Assembly: GCF_039555335.1 (NCBI RefSeq)
Contig: NW_027305501.1
Coordinates: forward strand, 721,001 to 785,000
Origin: Amphiura filiformis
Taxonomy: Eukaryota; Echinodermata; Ophiuroidea; Amphilepidida; Amphiuridae
Length of the DNA stretch: 64,000 nt
Direction: 5' to 3'
Shown here: piece after piece, positions 58,338 to 64,000 of the stretch
Layout of the letters: every line of letters begins with the position of its first letter
Numbering within the stretch: position 1 is the first letter of the stretch
Made by a program: the position numbers and the translations under genes
The notes under the pieces: model-generated
Told to the model about the DNA's origin: nothing
Seen by the model: the letters and a program-made list of their open reading frames with translations, nothing else
Databases searched by the model: none

Positions 58338-59278
58338 ATATGTTTATTGCAAAGATGGTTCTTGGGTAGTGCTATAGTTTACCATTGTTTACTGTATGTA
58401 CACCTCCGACAGATTTCCCCCGTGTACAAAAATATTCAAATACAAATAAGTGTCCAAATGGCTTGCACTAATCGAAGTCCATCTCATGCGCTCATTTTGA
58501 GTGAAACAGTATAGGGACCATGTAACCAAAAGTACTTCATTTAGGTCAGATGTTTCAAGTGGACAAACCATATATCAAAATATTCAGAAAATAGTCTGGA
58601 GATTCTATTCTGCTATTATTGTCAAATTTGTAACTTGCCCGCTCTATTTTGTTTCCATGGCAACGGTCACGCTTTTAGAGGATTTTGGTCACCATTTTTA
58701 TCTAAAATAGGTCACATTTAAACTAGCTTTATCTTTGAAACTAAATGGAGTAGAAACTTCTTATTCTGTGTACAGAATACATGACACGTCGATATCTAAT
58801 ATCTATAAACTAAATCATCACTTCATTCAATCAATGCTCTTGATTTAATGTATTTTTAGTGATTTTTGTCTAGTTTTGTCATGTTTACATGGGAAAGTTT
58901 TGACAAATGATTTTATGCATCATCCATGAAAGGTATATGAGTTTATTGAGGTGCATGTTGGGATTAAATCGGAACGTTTTTCTGTAACCTATGATTTTTG
59001 ACCCAAACCTCTTGAAATTGAATCTTTTTCATATTTTTTTAGCGATTTCTTCCATTAGCTACTACCGTATTATTATGTTATTGATATACAATATGTACAA
59101 GGTTTCTTTAATTTTAAAGGGGGATCCAGTTGACCAGGCAAACTTTCAAGGACAACCCAATTAAGTAGGCTTAAAATATAATCAAGTCAATGTTCACCTC
59201 TATACCACCGAACTTTGTACAGCTCCCAACTTAATGCGTTTTCCAGATATTAGGACAATTTACACCCACTTTTGGTTA
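58338..59278. other. No gene seen
   Basis: AT-rich sequence. A minus-strand frame ending near 58389 (YLYLNIFVHGGNLSEVYIQ) superficially resembles the strand that precedes the channel exon at 56681, but its splice phase does not fit, so it is not annotated as coding. Confidence 0.4.
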
Positions 59279-60006
59279 GGGACCGTTCATTATTTCTACC
59301 GGAGGGGGGGGGGCCGGGAGCAGACAGAAAGTCACTGCTGAAAACTATATGACCCCCTCTTCTCCGATAATAAAAACGATATGACCCCCCTCCGAGCTAC
59401 ATGAAAATCATATGGCCCCCCCACCAACCAAAATAGAAAGTATTGCTGCGGAGGAGTGGGGTCTTTGTAATTTTGGTTACAGGGATGTGCCACACAGACC
59501 TTTGAATGCTGACTTTCTCGCATCTGTACCATTTTTCATCACCATGTAGCAGTGATGTCAGTGTGCATTTCATTTATAGGCACAGCTTCAAGTAGCTAGT
59601 GGACACTTAAAGCGCTGACGTATGCACACTTCCCAATGACGCGCAATAGATGCGTGCATGGATCAGCTGCCTCAACGCATCACGTCACTACCACATATCA
59701 GGCTGGAAAATTATGCCTTTACTGTTTTTGCCACCCGGCTATCAGTATACCAATTTTTCACAAAAAGCACCTAAATTTACCCTAATTGCAGTAATTGGGC
59801 ACTTTTCTCCAAATATTGGTCTTTACTGAATAGCCACCCATCAATATACCAAAATATATACCAAGTTTTTTTGCACCAAGAACAATCTTTCAAGTGGCAG
59901 GTTTGGAAACTTGGGGGTCAAAATTATTATAATTCATTAGTTTTATGTAATTAGGCTAAAATGGCTGTAAAACAAATTTATTTCATTTTTTAAGTTGTAA
60001 TTTAAT

Positions 60007-60387
60007 TCAATCATACAGAATATAAAAAATCAATGAAAATTTTTGATATTTTGAAGCTAAACTGATGAAATATGGTGCAAATTCTAAAATGGGCAAATAT
60101 GTGGTCAGAAACCTATATTCAGGCGTCAACATTGGGGGAATGATTGTATGGAGCATCCCCCTGGCAAAATATGGGGGGGGGGTGGGATCTACTCCTATGG
60201 TGATGTATTGATCGGATTCAAGTCCACGTTTTGCCGGACTCGGACACCAACAGACTCGGTTCGGCTCAAACTTGGACACAGAAGGTCCAATTAGATTCAT
60301 GTAAAATGTGAAATGATTATCTAAAAATGTCAAAATAGATCTCAAATTTGATTCAAAATTTGTTGTCATAATATCCAACATATCCAC
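60007..60387 (-). other. 126-codon open frame inside the 59279 element
   Basis: The frame begins MDMLDIMTTNFESNLRSILT and contains GVDPTPPPYFARGML. I recognise no domain, and no neighbouring exon or operon-like context supports it. It may be non-coding element sequence that happens to be open. Confidence 0.2.
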
Positions 60388-60720
60388 AAAATTATTTAGA
60401 TTTATCTGTCACTTCCCAGAATCATTACTGTTATCGTTAATGAAATAATTGATAATTATACATATTTTAATAAATATTTTGATTATATAAAAATATCTAA
60501 AATTTCTTTCATGGAACTTTCTAATTCATTAAACTCTTGAAAGAGAGAAAACATGCACACATACATGTACACCCAATCCATAATAGGGCTAGGGTGGCTG
60601 TGGTTTGTGTGTGTTCACTACTCAGTGGCAGTGGCAGCTAGTCACTGCACATTTGTCCGGAACATTGTCCATCACACAACCATAATATAATTTCTGAAAG
60701 GGTGAATTTCTATTAGTATT

Positions 60721-60743
60721 ATTATGATGATGATGATGATGAT
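60721..60743. repeat. (ATG)n microsatellite
   Basis: Seven consecutive ATG units on the plus strand. Confidence 0.9.
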
Positions 60744-61608
60744 GTTATTTTTCTATAATGTATTTGAATACATTGCCCAAGTTTACTGTCATGGTGGTTT
60801 GGGCGAGTCTTTGTAGTTAAACTAGGGTATGCAAATGACACCTGTGTGGGGTGGGGTTTGATAGTGGATGTGTATTGGGGGAGCGGTTTGGGGTGGTGTA
60901 GTTGTCTCTTTTCATTGTAAAAGAACAAAGAAGAGTCTGACCACAGCATTACTGTGCAGCAGCTTGATTATTCTTAATTCTCTATTACGAAAATGGCAGT
61001 GTACATGTATATTTATGAAATATGGTTCAAAATTCTCTTATTTCAGCAAATTTGTATTGTACATTTGGCAAATTAGAAGCAAAATCTAGAATTTTTCTCC
61101 ATTTTTTGGAATGTTTTACCCAATGACCCATTTTTTCAAAATGTTTGTCAATTCACACCGTGGCAGGTGAAAAACAGGTGAGGCCCGACTTAAGTCCGGA
61201 CTAGGACCAAAGTGTCAGCCGACATGCAAAGCACAAATCTAATGGTCAGGGGTCCAGGGGCAATGTTCCAGATGGGGGTCCAGGGGGCGAAGCCCCCGGA
61301 AGCTCCAGGATTTTTGAGATGCAAAACCATCTGACCCCCCCTTTCAATTACTAAAAAACATCTGACCCCCTTTTGCCTGACAAAAACCATCTGACCCCCA
61401 TGTATTCTCCTGGCCCCCCCCTCCGGTGGAAATAATGAACGGTCCCTTATTGTTTTTGGGAAATTTACTCAATTTACTGGAGAAGGTTAAAAATGAATAT
61501 AAATGGCTGTGTGTATGGCTATAGGATGAGATGGCGGTGTATGTGCTACCATGGTAGTGTTGTTCGTACATGTGCCATAAATTTGGCCTTCTATACTGAT
61601 GAATAATA

Positions 61609-62271
61609 TACTGCGCCAATAAAGTATCCTTACACTTGGAAAAATAATCACAATTTCCAAACTGAACAATAATGGGGTAATTTTTTTTTTAATAGATGCA
61701 TTATCTAATCCTGCACATTATGACACCACATTGAATCCAATGTGACTTCAAGAAGCAAAGTTACAAGCATTTGATTAGACGAAGGTCCAGTTTTAAAATG
61801 ACAAACTGGCCTATTCAAAACTCCACAGACTAGATCTACATCTGGTTTGAGAGTGGTGAATGGCTAATTTATGCGTTTGGCTTTAATTTAAAACAAAAGG
61901 AACAAAAGAAAACTGAAACAAAAGAACTTACAAATAAAATGAAAGTTATGAAAAGTACAGAGAAGTAAAAACTTAAATAAAAATTGCTTTAAATAACGCT
62001 TCATGGAAGAAACTGTGTTGTCTCTTTGTTGCGCTTATTGGAATCTTTTTGCGCCTTGTATAGGCCAGTTTGTCACTTTTAAAACTGGACCTTCGTCTAA
62101 TCAAATGCTTGTAACTTTATTTCTTGAAGTCACATTGGATTTAATGTGGTGTCATAATGTGCAGGATTAGATAGTGCATCTATTAAAAAAACAAATTTAC
62201 CCCATTATTGTTCAGTTTGGAAATTGTGATTATTTTTCCAAGTGTAAGGATACTTTATTGGCGCGGTATAT
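61609..62271. mobile_element. Inverted-repeat MITE, ~660 bp
   Basis: Left ATACTGCGCCAATAAAGTAT and right ATACTTTATTGGCGCGGTAT are inverted with TA at both tips. The arms run about 215 bp each through CCTTACACTTGGAAAAATAA, TTTCCAAACTGAACAATAAT, GGTGTCATAATGTGCAGGAT (right) and CCAGTTTTAAAATGACAAAC (left, facing GTTTGTCACTTTTAAAACTGG-like on the right). The central ~220 bp is AAACAAAAGAAC-rich and non-coding. Confidence 0.8.
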
Positions 62272-64000
62272 TTTGTTAACATGTAGGCCTATTTGATATC
62301 TATTAATGCTGTATGTGTGTGTGAGGTGAGTAGGCCTATTAGCTCCTATTTACTTGTGATGGAATGCGTTTCAGATTGTGTGTGTGGGGGGGGGGGTATA
62401 TGCATGCGTGCTGCTTGTGTTAGTGTACATACGTGTAAGGTGGAGGTCCTGCCATGGATGACAGGGAGTCGGGTGCAATATCGCAATTTTTGACGTATCC
62501 ATTGGATTAAAACGTAATCATGAAATCTTCACAAACAATTTGTTATGTGGTGTCAAAGAAAAATTATGTTATTCTAAAAACCGTTGAGTCAGCCCCTTAC
62601 GTCACGTGTCACGTGACATATACCGCTGATTGATTGGGTGAACATCATCACCCCATCAACGGCAGTAAAGTACAATTTTAGGTCTATTAATGGTCTATAC
62701 ACTGCGTTATTCCTCTTACCATAGTGCGTTCCTCAAGTGGGCCAATACTTTCCATAAAAACAATAAGAGACACAGTTGTTGGCGGGCCTGAAAAAACCCC
62801 AGACATGCATAACTGCGTCAAGCAAGAACATAAAAATATCACTAATATCTAACAGAATTGGAATATGCTTTACTGTAAAAGTCGTGGAGGAATCGAAGGA
62901 GTAGAAAATTATTGTTTAAAATAGCCTTTATTTATATTTTCATAAAGACTTTTGCTCCTGCTGATTTATATATTATTCATCTTTCCCCCCCCCCTCTCTC
63001 TCTCTCTCTCTCCCATCACTCTAGATCTTAATACTCTCTATCTCTCTACCATTTCTCTCTTCCTCTCTCTTCCTCCCCTCCCCTCCCACTCGCTCTTTCT
63101 CTCTAATTCTATCTCCTTCTCACTCCCAAATCATTACCAAATTTACAAACCAGGGGCTATTTCAATGTGCCTTCTGACACACTCATGCAGTGAGATTAAA
63201 AATCCGTGCAGTGAGAATTAAAATTCCGTGCTTAAAATATGTCTATGCCATTTAAGTTTCAACGCCGGTCAAATGACAAGGAAATAAAGTTCTTCCGCGA
63301 AGTAAGATCGAGTCTCAATCTAGTATGTAATGATATTTAGTAGATTTCCTCTCACTAAACAATACTTTTCGTTACTCAACCTTCAACCAAAAAATGCCTT
63401 ACAATGTCTCTGGTATAGTCAATATTTTCCCGCGGCACTGCAGTTGCTCCGCTTCTTGAATTTTCGGCATAGTTCTGCAGATTATCGACTCAATCGAACC
63501 CACGGTGATTCAAGCAATATAATTGGCAGTTGGCACATTACTTATTACGAAAGCCTATATGCTCAGTTCTAATCTATATTCAGTCCCATCTTCTTGCTCT
63601 CTTTGTTCAAGCTATTGAGTTGCACCCAGATATTTTCAACTGATGTAGCTGTCGGCCATGATCGCTAGCCCCCCCCATCTCGGCCCGCCAAAAATCTTTG
63701 CCCCCCCTGCATTAAGCGTTTCCGTACGGTTTTCCTAAGACTTTTTAGAGCATTTTATTTAAAAGGCACCTCTAGAATGTGTGCCAAAAAATGTGTGCCC
63801 CCTCTCGGCTTGCCAAAAATGTCTTGCCCCACCACATCTTACCCTCCCCAGGACTCATAATTATTGCACAGCCCCTTATGTTACAACCGGTATTATTATT
63901 TCAACCAAGAAAATGGTTATTATGTTTATAATGATAAATAATAATATTATAGCCTATTATTGTTATATCTTATAGAATTTTGTTGATGCGTTATTAATAA
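62272..64000. other. No gene seen; CT-rich and C-rich repeats
   Basis: A pyrimidine tract of TCTCTC/CCTC type occupies about 62983-63125. C-rich dispersed repeat words (TTGCCCCCCCTG, GCCCCCTCTCGGCTTGCC) lie at about 63665-63840. TAGGCCTA occurs at 62284 and 62331. Open frames here are short and unrecognised. Confidence 0.5.

Larger units (their letters stand above)
59279..61446. mobile_element. Terminal-inverted-repeat element, ~2.17 kb
   Basis: Left GGGACCGTTCATTATTTCTA plus CCGGAGGGGGGGG, and right CCCCCCCCTCCGG plus GGAAATAATGAACGGTCCC, are inverted. TTA is on both sides. Subterminal regions both carry repeated ATATGACCCCCC / ATCTGACCCCC words, but in the same rather than inverted orientation. 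No transposase. A 126-codon minus-strand frame (60007-60387) lies inside. Confidence 0.6.

Noticed and set aside
58389..58500. Possible upstream exon of the Cys-loop channel (YLYLNIFVHGGNLSEVYIQ)
   Set aside because: The nearest donor gives a phase that does not fit the phase-0 start of the exon at 56681. The in-phase donor (GAG|GTGTAC) would leave loop spacing several residues short.

Overview
The window looks like AT-rich nuclear DNA of a marine invertebrate, probably a non-chordate deuterostome such as an echinoderm or hemichordate. That placement is inference. It rests on split genes with GT-AG introns, a relaxin/LGR-type receptor, an anion-type Cys-loop channel, many short inverted-repeat transposons, and the recurrent palindrome TAGGCCTA. 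No prokaryotic or viral gene organisation is visible.

Layout. (1) 1-15759 is a homogeneous satellite of about 170 tandem ~92-bp monomers, with monomer classes and a ~2.04-kb higher-order period. (2) 15.8-29.7 kb is repeat-rich. It holds the last coding exon of a probable NUP43 gene (minus strand, 20054-20289), a broken LINE reverse-transcriptase fragment, several inverted-repeat elements, a candidate non-coding LTR element (23670-28379, 5-bp target duplication ATTCC) and a 258-bp hAT-type MITE with a perfect 8-bp target duplication. (3) 29.7-37.2 kb holds the main gene on the plus strand. It is a single-exon coding region of about 2,100 codons with a signal peptide, a Cys-rich N-terminal region, about 60 leucine-rich repeats and a rhodopsin-type seven-helix domain of the relaxin-receptor/LGR kind. 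One single-base frameshift near 34265 interrupts it. An 11-copy ~65-bp minisatellite sits just upstream, probably in a 5'UTR intron. (4) 37.4-41.8 kb has a 71-bp tandem array related in sequence to the large satellite, other minisatellites and a foldback element. (5) 41.8-56.7 kb carries the last six coding exons of a Cys-loop ligand-gated channel subunit on the minus strand: 56464-56681, 54972-55054, 54427-54567, 49126-49337, 46176-46277 and 41868-42107. All phases agree and the joined length is exactly 332 codons including stop. Its introns are packed with foldback and inverted-repeat transposons, some nested three deep, and one ends 20 bp from a splice donor. (6) 56.7-64 kb is intronic or intergenic, with more inverted-repeat elements; the 5' exons of the channel were not recognised.

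The two well-supported genes (LRR-GPCR and Cys-loop channel) are both membrane receptors, but nothing here shows that they work together. The most unusual object is the roughly 60-LRR, apparently intronless GPCR with its tandemly amplified ectodomain and upstream minisatellite. Next come the satellite with its distant relative 22 kb away and the nested transposons inside the channel gene.
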